Shown: positions 31,926 through 40,783 of the stretch, piece by piece | How positions within the stretch are numbered: position 1 is the stretch's first letter | Layout: each line of letters starts with the position of its first letter | Source: Pseudomonas zanjanensis | Lineage (GTDB): Bacteria > Pseudomonadota > Gammaproteobacteria > Pseudomonadales > Pseudomonadaceae | Length of the DNA: 59,498 nt | Assembly (NCBI RefSeq): GCF_014268745.2 | Contig: NZ_JABWRB020000009.1 | Coordinates: 1 to 59,498, forward strand | Reading direction: 5' to 3' | The notes under the pieces: generated by a model | What the model saw: only the letters and a program-made list of their open reading frames with translations | Database searches by the model: none | Told to the model about the DNA's origin: nothing | Made by a program: the position numbers and the translations under genes

Positions 31926-32304
31926 GATGGCTTCGGATCCACCCAATGGTGCGGTGCGCGACGGTCGCGCTATCGCCGCGGCTAACCTGGATCTCGACCT
32001 GCAACAGCCGCCCATCACGGGCCGGGGCAATCCGCTGTTGCAAGACCCAATCGCGGCGATCAAGGTACCGGCTCAGTCGCTGTTGTCCGGGCGCCGGGAT
32101 AGCTTGCAGGCGCAGTTCGCTCAACTGATTGTCCGCCAGCCAGGCGCCGAACAGACGGTCCTCCAGGCTAGCGCTTTGCTTGAGCACGAACTGGCTGGCC
32201 GAAAGCACTGCCGCCGCCAGCGTCGCGAAAATCGCCAGGGCAATCATGACTTCCAACAGCGTGAAACCCTGGCAACCGGCGGCCTGCCTGCGCGCGTTAC
32301 TCAT
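31918..32304 (-). CDS. gspI: Type II secretion minor pseudopilin GspI
   Basis: A 128-residue minor pseudopilin. The leader ends in Gly before FTLLEVMIALAIFATLA (Glu5 present), and the LADNQLSELR segment is characteristic of GspI. It starts tip-complex assembly. It overlaps both gspH and gspJ by eight bases. Confidence 0.93.
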   Translation of the reverse strand: MSNARRQAAGCQGFTLLEVMIALAIFATLAAAVLSASQFVLKQSASLEDRLFGAWLADNQLSELRLQAIPAPGQQRLSRYLDRRDWVLQQRIAPARDGRLLQVEIQVSRGDSATVAHRTIGWIRSHHE

Positions 32305-32764
32305 CGATCAGCAGCTCCGCCAGACCATCACTCGAGACCCGGGCAATCGCCTGCCCAGCGACTTTGATCAGCAGCCTGAACGGGCTGATCTCGTCACTGC
32401 TGAGCATCAGCAACTGCGGTGGGCCTTGAACGTCGTCGAGGCGCAGGACGTGACCCTCCTGCTCCAACCCGAGCGTCAGGCCCTCGGGCAATCGATGCAA
32501 CGCCGATACCGCCGTCCAGTCCTGGGCTTCGAGCCGCAACGCCTGATAACCGTCGGGCTGCACACGCACCCCGTATTCCTGCCCGTCCAATACCGCCCGC
32601 TCGCGCAACTGCTGCACCACTGCGGCAAATTCCCGGGCCTGCTGCCGGGCTTCACGCGCCGGGCTCGGTCCCGTGGCGAAGCGGACCATGCCCGCCAGGA
32701 TGCCGATCAAGACGATGACGACCATCAGCTCCAGCAAGGTGAAACCCCGGCAACGATGCTGCAT
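32297..32764 (-). CDS. gspH: Type II secretion minor pseudopilin GspH
   Basis: A 155-residue minor pseudopilin with leader MQHRCRG and mature start FTLLELMVVIVLIGILAG (Glu5). It connects the tip complex to the GspG shaft. Start ATG at 32764 gives a normal short leader; an in-frame TTG at 32779 is an alternative. Two bases separate it from gspG. Confidence 0.92.
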   Translation of the reverse strand: MQHRCRGFTLLELMVVIVLIGILAGMVRFATGPSPAREARQQAREFAAVVQQLRERAVLDGQEYGVRVQPDGYQALRLEAQDWTAVSALHRLPEGLTLGLEQEGHVLRLDDVQGPPQLLMLSSDEISPFRLLIKVAGQAIARVSSDGLAELLIDE

Positions 32765-32766
32765 GT

Positions 32767-33225
32767 TCACTCGGTCCAATTGCCGATGTCGGCCGCCATC
32801 CCTTCACCACCCGACACGCCATCGGCGCCCAGGGAGTAGAGGTCATAGCCGCCATCGAGGGATTTGTGCCCGGGATTGAGGTACTGGTAGGGCGTGCCCC
32901 AGGGATCGACCGGCAGGCTTTTCAGATAACCCTGAGGGTTCCAGCTCCTCGCCACGGGCGTGCCGGACGGGCGCTTGCTCAACGCCTCCAGGCCTTGTTG
33001 GGTCGAGGGGTAATGGAAGTTGTCGAGACGGTACATTTCCAGGGCCGTGGCGATTGCCTGGATGTCGGTACGGGCGGCCGTCACCTTGGCCTGGTCGGGG
33101 CGGCTCATGAACTGCGGCACCACGATGGCGCCCAGCACGCCAATGATGACCACCACCACCATGATTTCGATCAGGGTAAAGCCGCGTTGTTGATGAGGTG
33201 CGGATCGGTTGCTTTGGAGTTTCAT
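32767..33225 (-). CDS. gspG: Type II secretion major pseudopilin GspG
   Basis: A 152-residue major pseudopilin. The leader MKLQSNRSAPHQQRG is cleaved before FTLIEIMVVVVIIGVLG. The C-terminal calcium-loop region reads DPWGTPYQYLNPG and DGGYDLYSLGADG. It builds the pseudopilus shaft after cleavage and N-methylation by a prepilin peptidase, which is not encoded here. It lies three bases after gspF. Confidence 0.96.
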   Translation of the reverse strand: MKLQSNRSAPHQQRGFTLIEIMVVVVIIGVLGAIVVPQFMSRPDQAKVTAARTDIQAIATALEMYRLDNFHYPSTQQGLEALSKRPSGTPVARSWNPQGYLKSLPVDPWGTPYQYLNPGHKSLDGGYDLYSLGADGVSGGEGMAADIGNWTE

Positions 33226-33228
33226 CGG

Positions 33229-34437
33229 TCAATTCACCAATTGGTTGAGACTAAGGATCGGTAGGAGAATGGCCATGACAATCAGCAGCACGACGCCGCC
33301 CATCAGCACCAACATGGCCGGTTCGAAAAGGCTCACCACCAGCGCGATGCGCGCCGCGAGGCTGGCCTCCTGTTGTTCGGCGGCCCGGGCGAGCATGTTG
33401 TCGAGTTCGCCGGCCCGCTCACCGCTGGCGATCATGTGCAGCATCAACGGCGGGATGTCGCCGCCCTGCTCCAGGCCACGCGTAAGCGTCCCGCCTTCGC
33501 GGACCGAACGGGCGACGTCGGCCATGCGGGCGCGGATCGTCAGGTTGCCGATCACCTGCGCGGCGATGTGCAGGGCGTCCACCAGCGGCACCGCGCTTTT
33601 GCTCAGGATCGCCAGGGTGCTGGCGAATCGGGCCGCTTCCATCGCCCGCAGCACTTCGCCCAACACCGGCAGCCGCAGCAACACACGGTGCCAGCGCAGG
33701 CGCCACGCCGGCTGGCGCAGGCTCCAGCGCCACAGCCCGAACAGCCCGGCCAGCGCACCGAGCATCAACAGGCCATAGCGGCGCAAGCCATCGCTCACGG
33801 CGATCAGCGCCTGGGTCAGCCAAGGCAATGGCTGGCCGCTGTCGATGAAAATCTTCACCACATCCGGCACCACGTAGCCCAGCAGGAAGCCAACAATCGC
33901 GACACAGGCCAGCATCAGGATCAGTGGATACACCAACGCCAGTTGAATGCGCTGGCGCGATGCCTGCCGCGCTTGGGTGTAGCTCGCCAACTGCTCCAAC
34001 ACCTGGCCCAGGTGACCGGATTGCTCGCCCGCCGCGACCGTGGCGCAGAACAGCTCGGGGAACGCCTGGGGAAAGGCCCTCAGGGCCGTCGCCAATGCGT
34101 GGCCTTCCATCACCCGGCTGCGCACCGCCGCCAGCAGGTGGGCGACGCGGCGCTTCTGGCTCTGTTGCGCCACAGCTCCCAGGGATTCTTCGAGGGGCAG
34201 GCCGGCCTGGATCAACGTGGACAACTGCAACGTCAGCAATGCCAGATCCGCCGGGCTCAAACGCGCTCCGGCATGCCGCCCGCCCAAGGTTCGCGGTTCC
34301 TTGGCTTCAGCCAGTTCGCTGGGCAGCAAGCCGCGCTCGCGCAGCAACTGGCGAGCGTGGCGCGGGCTGTCGGCTTCCACACGGCCCTTGCAGCGGCGGC
34401 CCTGGGCGTCTTCGGCCCGATAGTCGAAGGTCGGCAT
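33229..34437 (-). CDS. gspF: Type II secretion inner-membrane platform protein GspF
   Basis: A 402-residue polytopic protein with two cytoplasmic GspF domains (about 70-170 and 275-380). Membrane helices lie near 167-192, 220-240 and 372-395. The first 60 residues contain the typical start FDYRAEDAQGR. It is the platform against which the GspE motor works. The start is an ATG four bases after the gspE stop. Confidence 0.95.
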   Translation of the reverse strand: MPTFDYRAEDAQGRRCKGRVEADSPRHARQLLRERGLLPSELAEAKEPRTLGGRHAGARLSPADLALLTLQLSTLIQAGLPLEESLGAVAQQSQKRRVAHLLAAVRSRVMEGHALATALRAFPQAFPELFCATVAAGEQSGHLGQVLEQLASYTQARQASRQRIQLALVYPLILMLACVAIVGFLLGYVVPDVVKIFIDSGQPLPWLTQALIAVSDGLRRYGLLMLGALAGLFGLWRWSLRQPAWRLRWHRVLLRLPVLGEVLRAMEAARFASTLAILSKSAVPLVDALHIAAQVIGNLTIRARMADVARSVREGGTLTRGLEQGGDIPPLMLHMIASGERAGELDNMLARAAEQQEASLAARIALVVSLFEPAMLVLMGGVVLLIVMAILLPILSLNQLVN

Positions 34438-34441
34438 GGTG

Positions 34442-35914
34442 CTAATCCTCCTGGGTGATACGCAGCAGTTCGTCCACGCTGCTCAGGCCTTCCAGCACCC
34501 GCTGGAGACCGTCCTGGAACAGGCTGCGGGAGGTCTTGCGCGCCTCGGCGGCCAGCACCTGCTCGGTGGCGCCCTGATGAATCAGTTGCGACAGGGCGGC
34601 GCTGACATTGACCAGCTCATAGATCCCGAAGCGCCCGCGATAACCTTTCTGGCAGTGCTCGCAGCCCCGGGCCTTGAACAACCGGGGCGCGGCAGTGGCG
34701 TCGAGGCCCAGGCGCCGGCAGGTGGCGGCGTCCGCCACATAGGGCGTCTTGCAGGACGGGCACAGACGACGCAGTAAGCGCTGGGCGACGATGCCAGCCA
34801 GGGACGACGCCAGCAGATAGGCATCCACGCCCATGTCCACCAGCCGCGTGACCGCGCCGACGGCGGTGTTGGTGTGCAGGGTCGAGAGCACCAAGTGCCC
34901 GGTCAGCGACGCCTGCACGGCGATTTCGGCGGTCTCGCGGTCGCGTATTTCACCGACCATCACCACGTCCGGGTCCTGGCGCAAAATGGCCCGCAAGCCG
35001 CGGGCGAAGGTCATGTCGACTTTCGGGTTGACCGGCATCTGGCCGATGCCCGGCAGGTGATATTCGATGGGGTCTTCGACGGTGAGGATGTTGCGGCTCT
35101 GGTCATTGATGCTGCTCAGCGCCGCGTACAGGCTGGTGGTTTTCCCCGACCCCGTGGGCCCGGTGACCAGCACGATGCCGTGGGGCTTGCCGAGCAACTG
35201 GCGCAGACTCGCCAAGGTGTCGTCGGGCAGGCCCAGGCGCTGCAGCTCCAGGCGCCCGGCCTGCTTGTCGAGCAGGCGCAACACCACGCGCTCGCCATGG
35301 GCCGAAGGCAGGGTCGAGACCCGCACATCGACCTCGTGCCCGGCCAGGCGCAAGGCCATTCGCCCATCCTGGGGCACGCGTTTTTCGGCGATGTCCAGGC
35401 GCGCCATGACCTTGATCCGCGACACCAGCAGGTTCGCCAGTTCCCGGCGCGGCCGGAGCATTTCCTGCAACTGACCGTCGATGCGCATGCGCACCGACAG
35501 GTACTGTTCGAACGTTTCCAGGTGCACATCCGAGGCGTGTTCGCGGACGGCCTCGCTGAGCAGCGCATTGATCAGGCGGATGATCGGCGCATCGCCCTGC
35601 TGCTCCAGCAGGTCGGTGGTCTGCGGCATCTGGTCGGCCAGGCTGAGCAGGTCCAGTTCCTCGTCCAGGCCTTGGGCGACCTGTTCGGCGGCGCTCTGGC
35701 CCTGGCGATAGACGCTAGCCAGGCGCGCAGCGAACTGTGCCGGCTCCAGTATCTGGATCGGCAAGTCCCGCCCGCACAGACGCTGCACTTCGGCCACGGT
35801 GGTGAGCGGTGTATCGCGGCGCATGACCAGGCTCAACGTCGGCCCCGCACCTTCCAGCATCACGCCCAGGCGCCTGGCGAAACCAAAGGGCAACGGGGCT
35901 TGCGGTTCAGTCAC
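34442..35914 (-). CDS. gspE: Type II secretion ATPase GspE
   Basis: A 490-residue hexameric cytoplasmic ATPase. Walker A is GPTGSGKTTSLYAAL, the Asp box is ILTVEDPIEYHLPG, Walker B is VVMVGEIRDRETAE, and the zinc-binding Cys motif is CPSCK with CEHCQKGYRG. It drives pseudopilus assembly. The start is GTG at 35914, overlapping the gspD stop by four bases (GTGA). Confidence 0.96.
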   Translation of the reverse strand: MTEPQAPLPFGFARRLGVMLEGAGPTLSLVMRRDTPLTTVAEVQRLCGRDLPIQILEPAQFAARLASVYRQGQSAAEQVAQGLDEELDLLSLADQMPQTTDLLEQQGDAPIIRLINALLSEAVREHASDVHLETFEQYLSVRMRIDGQLQEMLRPRRELANLLVSRIKVMARLDIAEKRVPQDGRMALRLAGHEVDVRVSTLPSAHGERVVLRLLDKQAGRLELQRLGLPDDTLASLRQLLGKPHGIVLVTGPTGSGKTTSLYAALSSINDQSRNILTVEDPIEYHLPGIGQMPVNPKVDMTFARGLRAILRQDPDVVMVGEIRDRETAEIAVQASLTGHLVLSTLHTNTAVGAVTRLVDMGVDAYLLASSLAGIVAQRLLRRLCPSCKTPYVADAATCRRLGLDATAAPRLFKARGCEHCQKGYRGRFGIYELVNVSAALSQLIHQGATEQVLAAEARKTSRSLFQDGLQRVLEGLSSVDELLRITQED

Positions 35915-37848
35915 AGGGCACCCGAGCGCTGTTGCGGATCAACCGCCGCGGCATCTGTGGATGACTCGAACAGCTGGCGGGCGTCCCGGGGCAACAGCAG
36001 CGAATTGTTTTTTTGCGAGCCGGGCTTGCTCAACTCCCGAAGCGCGTCATAGCGCTGGCGGCTGACCTCGGCAAGGTCTTCGTTGCTGCGCACGATGGTC
36101 GGGCGCAGGAACACCATCAGGTTGCTCTTGGTCTGGGTGTCGCGGTTCCAGCGAAACAACGCACCCAAATACGGAATGCTGCGCAGCAACGGCACACCGC
36201 TTTGCTGGGTGCGGACACTGTCGCGGATCAGGCCGCCAATCACGATGATCTCGCCGTCGTCCGCCAGGATCGTGCTCTTCAAGGCGCGCTTGTTGGTGAT
36301 CAGGTCGGAGGAGTCCACGCCGGAAACAGACGGCGCGATGTCCGAAACCTCCTGCTCCACTTCCAGGCGCAAGGTCGAGCCTTCGTTGATGTAGGGCTTG
36401 ACCTTGAGGCTGATGCCGACGTCCTTGCGCTCCACGGTGGTGAACGGGTTGTCCGCGCCGTTGCCACTGGTGGCGTAGGAGCCCGTCTTGAACGGGACGT
36501 TCTGGCCCACGATGATTTCCGCTTCCTGGTTATCCAGGGTCAGCAGGCTGGGGGTGGACAGCAGGTTGCTATGAGTGTTGCTCGCCAGCGCCGAGATCAG
36601 CGCACTGAAGCGGTCGCCGCCCAGCCGCAGGATCGCACCTTCCGGTCCTTTATCCAGCTCACTGAGGTTCAGGTTGCCGATGATCGGGATGTCGGTACCC
36701 GGAAAGTTGATAAACCCGGTCGCGCTGCCTCTGTCGAGGCCCCACTGCACGCCCAAGGCTTCGGTAATGTCCCCGGAAACCTCCACGATGGCCGCGTGGA
36801 TAAGCACTTGGGCCCGAGGTTGATCCAGTTCACGGACGATGTTTTCAATGATACGAATCTGGGCCGGCTCGGCGATCAGCACCAGGGCATTCTGGCTTTC
36901 ATCGGCCTTGATCATGAACGGCCGGGTGGCGGCAATGTCTCGCTGGCCAGCGAGTGCCGGTGTGGTTTTTTTATCCTGCCCGACGCCTTCCAGCACTTCG
37001 GCCAATTGCTTGGCATCGCTGTGGCGCAGGCGGATGACCCGGGCGTTGTCCTGGGATGCCGCAGCCGGGACATCGAGGCTCCGGGCCAGGTCGACCAGGC
37101 GCTGGCGCACCGTCGGCGGGCCGATGATCACCAGTCGATTGCTGCGGGCATCAGCGATCACCACGCCCGCCATGTCACCCTCGCGCTTGCCGACGGAGGC
37201 TTCCATCAGTGGCGCGATGTCCCCGGCCTGGGCATGCCGCAACCGCACCGCCACATGATTGCGGTTGCGCCCTGAGTCCAACTGCCGAACCACGTCGGCG
37301 AGGCGCTGGACATTGGCAGCGGTGTCGGTGACCACCAGGGCGTTGGACGATACCGAAGGGCCGACGTAACCATTGGCCGACACCAGGGGCCGGATCAACC
37401 CGGCGACGTCGGCGGCGATGCTTGATTGCAGGTCCAGGACCCGGGTGACGAACTGCGACGGCGTGGCGTTTTTTGCATCCGCGATTGCGGCGCGCGTCTT
37501 GGCATCGCTGACCGGGGTGATCAGGATGCGCTCGCCCTCGTCGATCACCGTGAAGTTATGCGCATCGAGGACCGAATAGAACAACCGACGCACGCCTTCG
37601 CGGTCCAGCGCCTCGCGGGACATGACGGTAATGCGTCCTGAGACTCTGGGATCGAGCACCACGGTCTTGCCGAGGATCGCTGAGAACTCCTCGACCACGT
37701 CGCGCAGTTCCGCGTTGTTCATCGCCAGTTGCCACTGGGCCTCTTCGGCCTGCAGTAAACCGACGGGCATCAGCAGGCAGGACGCGGCGAGGCAGAACAG
37801 GACGCGCGAAACACGGCCCCGGATAAAGCTGTTCATGAATTCGATCAC
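35911..37848 (-). CDS. gspD: Type II secretion secretin GspD
   Basis: A 645-residue outer-membrane secretin. The signal peptide ends near residue 34 (LLQAEEA). N0-N3 domains occupy about 40-340. The secretin domain with VPFKTGSYATSG and the C-terminal VIGGLIRDSVRT and SNLMVFLRPTI follows. The extreme C-terminus is a likely S-domain for a pilotin. The start is GTG at 37848, overlapping the gspC stop; an ATG four codons later is possible. Confidence 0.95.
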   Translation of the reverse strand: MIEFMNSFIRGRVSRVLFCLAASCLLMPVGLLQAEEAQWQLAMNNAELRDVVEEFSAILGKTVVLDPRVSGRITVMSREALDREGVRRLFYSVLDAHNFTVIDEGERILITPVSDAKTRAAIADAKNATPSQFVTRVLDLQSSIAADVAGLIRPLVSANGYVGPSVSSNALVVTDTAANVQRLADVVRQLDSGRNRNHVAVRLRHAQAGDIAPLMEASVGKREGDMAGVVIADARSNRLVIIGPPTVRQRLVDLARSLDVPAAASQDNARVIRLRHSDAKQLAEVLEGVGQDKKTTPALAGQRDIAATRPFMIKADESQNALVLIAEPAQIRIIENIVRELDQPRAQVLIHAAIVEVSGDITEALGVQWGLDRGSATGFINFPGTDIPIIGNLNLSELDKGPEGAILRLGGDRFSALISALASNTHSNLLSTPSLLTLDNQEAEIIVGQNVPFKTGSYATSGNGADNPFTTVERKDVGISLKVKPYINEGSTLRLEVEQEVSDIAPSVSGVDSSDLITNKRALKSTILADDGEIIVIGGLIRDSVRTQQSGVPLLRSIPYLGALFRWNRDTQTKSNLMVFLRPTIVRSNEDLAEVSRQRYDALRELSKPGSQKNNSLLLPRDARQLFESSTDAAAVDPQQRSGAL

Positions 37849-38372
37849 TCTAATTGCCCGGCCACCGGGCGTAGGTATTGCGAGGAGTGGATAGCCGCTT
37901 GGCGCCCATCTTCGGGGTCCAGCTGGCGCAACAAGGGCTTGGCCGCCGGTTGCAGGGCCAATCGCTCTTCACGTCCATTGCGCCACAGCGTCACATGGCT
38001 GGTCTCGACCCGGCGCAGCACACTGCCACCGGGCAAGCGCTCACCCACCTGATAAATGCGCGGGCCGGCGGCGTCCGCCAGCAAGGCCCGCGACAAACCT
38101 TGGTCGGCAACGAAACTGGCTTGCAACGTAATGGGTTCGGCGCTCGGTGCCTGGGCACCTGCAGGCACCAGGCCGAGCACGGTCGCCACCGCTTGCACGT
38201 TGGGCACGTCGCGAACCGGCGCCACCGGTGAGTCGGCCAGCGCCGGCAGGTCATGGCCCAATGCCTGGCGAAAACGCCACTCTTGTCCGGCCAGGAATCC
38301 CCCATAGAGCAGCGGCACGAGCAGCAACAACAGCGTCGGCAGACGGCTGCCGACCCGAAACGACAGGCTCAC
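37845..38372 (-). CDS. gspC: Type II secretion protein GspC
   Basis: A 175-residue bitopic inner-membrane protein. A single helix is at about 10-28 (LPTLLLLLVPLLYGG). The HR domain is at about 70-150 (LQASFVADQGLSRALL, IYQVGERLPGGSVLRRV). No PDZ or coiled-coil C-terminus is present, so it is the short kind. It joins the inner platform to GspD and helps choose cargo. The GTG start at 38372 overlaps the stop of the cytochrome gene upstream (GTGA), which argues against the longer frame reaching 38501. Confidence 0.88.
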   Translation of the reverse strand: MSLSFRVGSRLPTLLLLLVPLLYGGFLAGQEWRFRQALGHDLPALADSPVAPVRDVPNVQAVATVLGLVPAGAQAPSAEPITLQASFVADQGLSRALLADAAGPRIYQVGERLPGGSVLRRVETSHVTLWRNGREERLALQPAAKPLLRQLDPEDGRQAAIHSSQYLRPVAGQLE

Positions 38373-38911
38373 CTTTGCACTCTCCGAAGCGTGTTTGCAG
38401 GCTTGGCGAAGGACATTCGCCGCACCACCCGGCGTCCGGAAAACTCGTGCCAGAGCACCGCGCACAGATGCAGCGCGACGAGCATCGAAAGCACCACGCA
38501 AGACAGCCTGTGGACGGTGTTGGCCAGGTCGATCAACACCGGATCAGCCAATGGCTGGGGGAATCGAACGAGGCCAAAGACACTGATGGGGCTTTTCATC
38601 ATCAGCACACCGGTCACCAGTACGACACCGATGACCAGATAGATAAGCCCATGCACCGCCAAGGCCAGCCGCTTGTCCAATGAAAGCGTCGCGCCACGGG
38701 GCGCCAGCTCGCAAACGAACAGCCAGGCCCGCCATAGGAAAAACGGAATGAACAGCGTCGTCAGCGACACATTGAGTGAGCCGACCCACTGTTCGGTCGA
38801 AGCGGATACCGAGTTGAACGCCACATAAAAACCGGACGCCAGCGCCCATAAGATAATGGCCGCCGACAACCAGTGCAGCAGCACACGTCGCCTGGAGTAA
38901 GGAATAGACAT
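38369..38911 (-). CDS. Cytochrome b561-type membrane protein
   Basis: A 180-residue protein with four helices (about 10-30, 46-68, 84-105, 127-155). Histidines at 13, 87, 134 and 148 are placed as in the heme-b ligands of bacterial cytochrome b561 (PF01292-type). Such proteins pass electrons across or along the inner membrane. Its position is unusual: it lies 67 bases downstream of the LPMO gene and its stop overlaps the gspC start. It could supply electrons to periplasmic partners, but that is inference. The start is ATG 38911, or GTG 38914. Confidence 0.8.
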   Translation of the reverse strand: MSIPYSRRRVLLHWLSAAIILWALASGFYVAFNSVSASTEQWVGSLNVSLTTLFIPFFLWRAWLFVCELAPRGATLSLDKRLALAVHGLIYLVIGVVLVTGVLMMKSPISVFGLVRFPQPLADPVLIDLANTVHRLSCVVLSMLVALHLCAVLWHEFSGRRVVRRMSFAKPANTLRRVQR

Positions 38912-38978
38912 CACTGCGTTCTCATCTGAAAGCCCCAGGCAACCCGTACGGATCGGCTGGGGCTATGCCTGTCAGGAC

Positions 38979-40442
38979 TTACAGCTTGTCCCAGGCGCTC
39001 TGCCAGGACGCACCGACACCTGGCTCAAAGCCGTTCGCTGTCGGGGAGTACTGCTTGCAGTAGCCGGACGCGGGGAACGGCTTGCATTCGAAGACTTCGT
39101 CAGTCTTGGGCTGCAGCACTTTCGTACCGGCGGTGTAGTCGCTGATGCCTTCAGGGAACACGAAGTCGTATTCAACACCTGCGCCCTCGCCGGTCAGGGT
39201 GACCGTCTGGGTCTCCTGGCGCGTGGTGCGGCCGTCTTCGGTGGAGCCCACCAGCGTCAGGGTATGAACCCCTGGGGCGCTGCGCACGTCCAGGCTCAGC
39301 GCAGTGCTGCCTTCACCCACCTTGCTCACGACACCCACTTGCTTGTTCTTCTCATCGAACAACGTGGCTTCGAGGTTCATCCGGCGGTTTGTCTGCGCGG
39401 CGAACGCCATGCTGACCCGACCTTTGTCGAGTACGTACTCTGGCTGCAGGGAGGAAATTCCCAAGCTGGCGCCCGTGTCTTCCTGCATGTCCAGTTGCAC
39501 TTCATAGCGGGTCACACCGCTTTCTTCCTGGGCGTACAGGCTGTTGGCGCCCTTGATCGGCGTGATATTGCCTTCGTCGTCACGAACACCGGCACGAATC
39601 GGGGAATGGGCGTTGTTGATGGCTTCGGCCAGTTTGAACGACCAGTTTCCAGCCTCGCCTTCTTCGGCGTTGTCGATGCTGATCTCTACGCTGTATTGGG
39701 CATTTTCGCCGGTGGCGGAGAATGCCCGGGCCTTGACCTTGTCCCCTGCCAGCAACGGGGTGGATGGGGTAATGCTGCCCACCGGTTTCCAGCCGCCCGG
39801 CAATGCGGCTTCGGCGAGGATGTTCACATCCACAGGGTTATAGAACGCGTTATCGGTATCGCCCACTGTCCAGACGCCCAGGATGACGTGGTGACCCGAT
39901 TTACTGTCAGGAATGACGCAGTTGTGTGGGGCACCGGCTACCGGGGGTTGATGACCACCATCCACCGTGCAGAACGGTGTGTTGTCGAACGAGGCGCGCT
40001 TGAGCACTTCGTTCGGGTTCCAACCGTCGCGGGTAATGAAGTATTCGTGTTTGGTCGCAGGGTGCGCGGCGGAGTATTGCCATTGAAACGTGATGTTGCG
40101 GTCCCTGATTTCAGTCAGGTGCCAGCGCGTGGCAGATTGCGCATCGAGGGCAGAAAAACTGGCTTTGCCGCCACTGGCGATTTTGCCGTCGACAGGGCCT
40201 TGCAGCGGTGCACCACCGACGCCACTCGGGAAGCCCTTGAAGGTTTCGCCGGTACTCTGCGGTTCGTACTGCGCGCCGCCGCAGTTCAGGTTGACACCTT
40301 GCTTGCACAACAGCGCACGGGAAGGCGGTACTTCGACGAAACCATGGGCCAGCACACTTTGCGATGCCGCCATGGCCGACAACAGAACTAACGAGGACGC
40401 ACACCCGGTTAATACATTGCTCTTGTTGAAATTATTCTTCAT
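38979..40442 (-). CDS. gbpA: GbpA-like lytic polysaccharide monooxygenase (AA10), chitin-binding
   Basis: A 487-residue secreted copper enzyme, the same length as Vibrio GbpA. The signal peptide ends at AHG, so mature His is residue 33 and forms the histidine brace with His127 (SAAHPATKHEYF). The segment VILGVWTVGDTDNAFYNPVDV is shown here as its core GVWTVGDTDNAFY and is typical of AA10. The middle domains are GbpA2/3-like, and the C-terminal CKPFPASGYCKQY...SAWDKL is a chitin-binding module. It oxidatively cleaves chitin or binds it. Vibrio GbpA is a T2SS cargo, and here it heads the T2SS gene row. Confidence 0.92.
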   Translation of the reverse strand: MKNNFNKSNVLTGCASSLVLLSAMAASQSVLAHGFVEVPPSRALLCKQGVNLNCGGAQYEPQSTGETFKGFPSGVGGAPLQGPVDGKIASGGKASFSALDAQSATRWHLTEIRDRNITFQWQYSAAHPATKHEYFITRDGWNPNEVLKRASFDNTPFCTVDGGHQPPVAGAPHNCVIPDSKSGHHVILGVWTVGDTDNAFYNPVDVNILAEAALPGGWKPVGSITPSTPLLAGDKVKARAFSATGENAQYSVEISIDNAEEGEAGNWSFKLAEAINNAHSPIRAGVRDDEGNITPIKGANSLYAQEESGVTRYEVQLDMQEDTGASLGISSLQPEYVLDKGRVSMAFAAQTNRRMNLEATLFDEKNKQVGVVSKVGEGSTALSLDVRSAPGVHTLTLVGSTEDGRTTRQETQTVTLTGEGAGVEYDFVFPEGISDYTAGTKVLQPKTDEVFECKPFPASGYCKQYSPTANGFEPGVGASWQSAWDKL

Positions 40443-40730
40443 ATAAATTCCAGACCAGTCATCAAAAATGAAAGACGTATCACCGTCTTCTTGAAAGGTG
40501 CGCCATACCGCTCGGCGCGTACCCTTGCAAGTGCCGGAACCTTATAGAAAGTTGAACGTGCCCTATGTAGGACAAATCTCTCAACATAGAAGGAATGATC
40601 TCTGAATCAATTACCCCTACATAACCAGAGAAACATCTTACGAACAGAAATAACTATCAACTAAAGACAAACAAACACACCTGAAAAAATAATCGGCTGT
40701 TTTATCTCGGATCGCTAAACAAGCGGACAT
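40443..40730. promoter_or_regulatory. AT-rich upstream region of gbpA
   Basis: About 290 gene-free bases upstream of gbpA, clearly richer in A and T than the flanks. TATGTAGG at 40564-40571 and CCTACATA at 40616-40623 are inverted copies about 45 bases apart and may be a regulator site. No convincing sigma70 pair stood out. The region should hold the promoter for gbpA and possibly the whole T2SS row. Confidence 0.4.
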
Positions 40731-40764
40731 TAAAAAGCCTGTCCGGCACAGGTCCGGACAGGCT
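40731..40764 (-). terminator. Rho-independent terminator of hemE
   Basis: AGCCTGTCCGG and CCGGACAGGCT form an 11-pair stem with a seven-base loop. On the minus strand it is followed by a run of T residues. It lies 20 bases after the hemE stop codon. Confidence 0.85.
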
Positions 40765-40783
40765 GGGTGACGGGGGCCGCAAG

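Noticed and set aside
40520..40545. Sigma54-like promoter upstream of gbpA (GGCAC and TTGCA elements)
   Set aside because: On the minus strand the GGCAC and TTGCA elements are adjacent and lack the required spacing.
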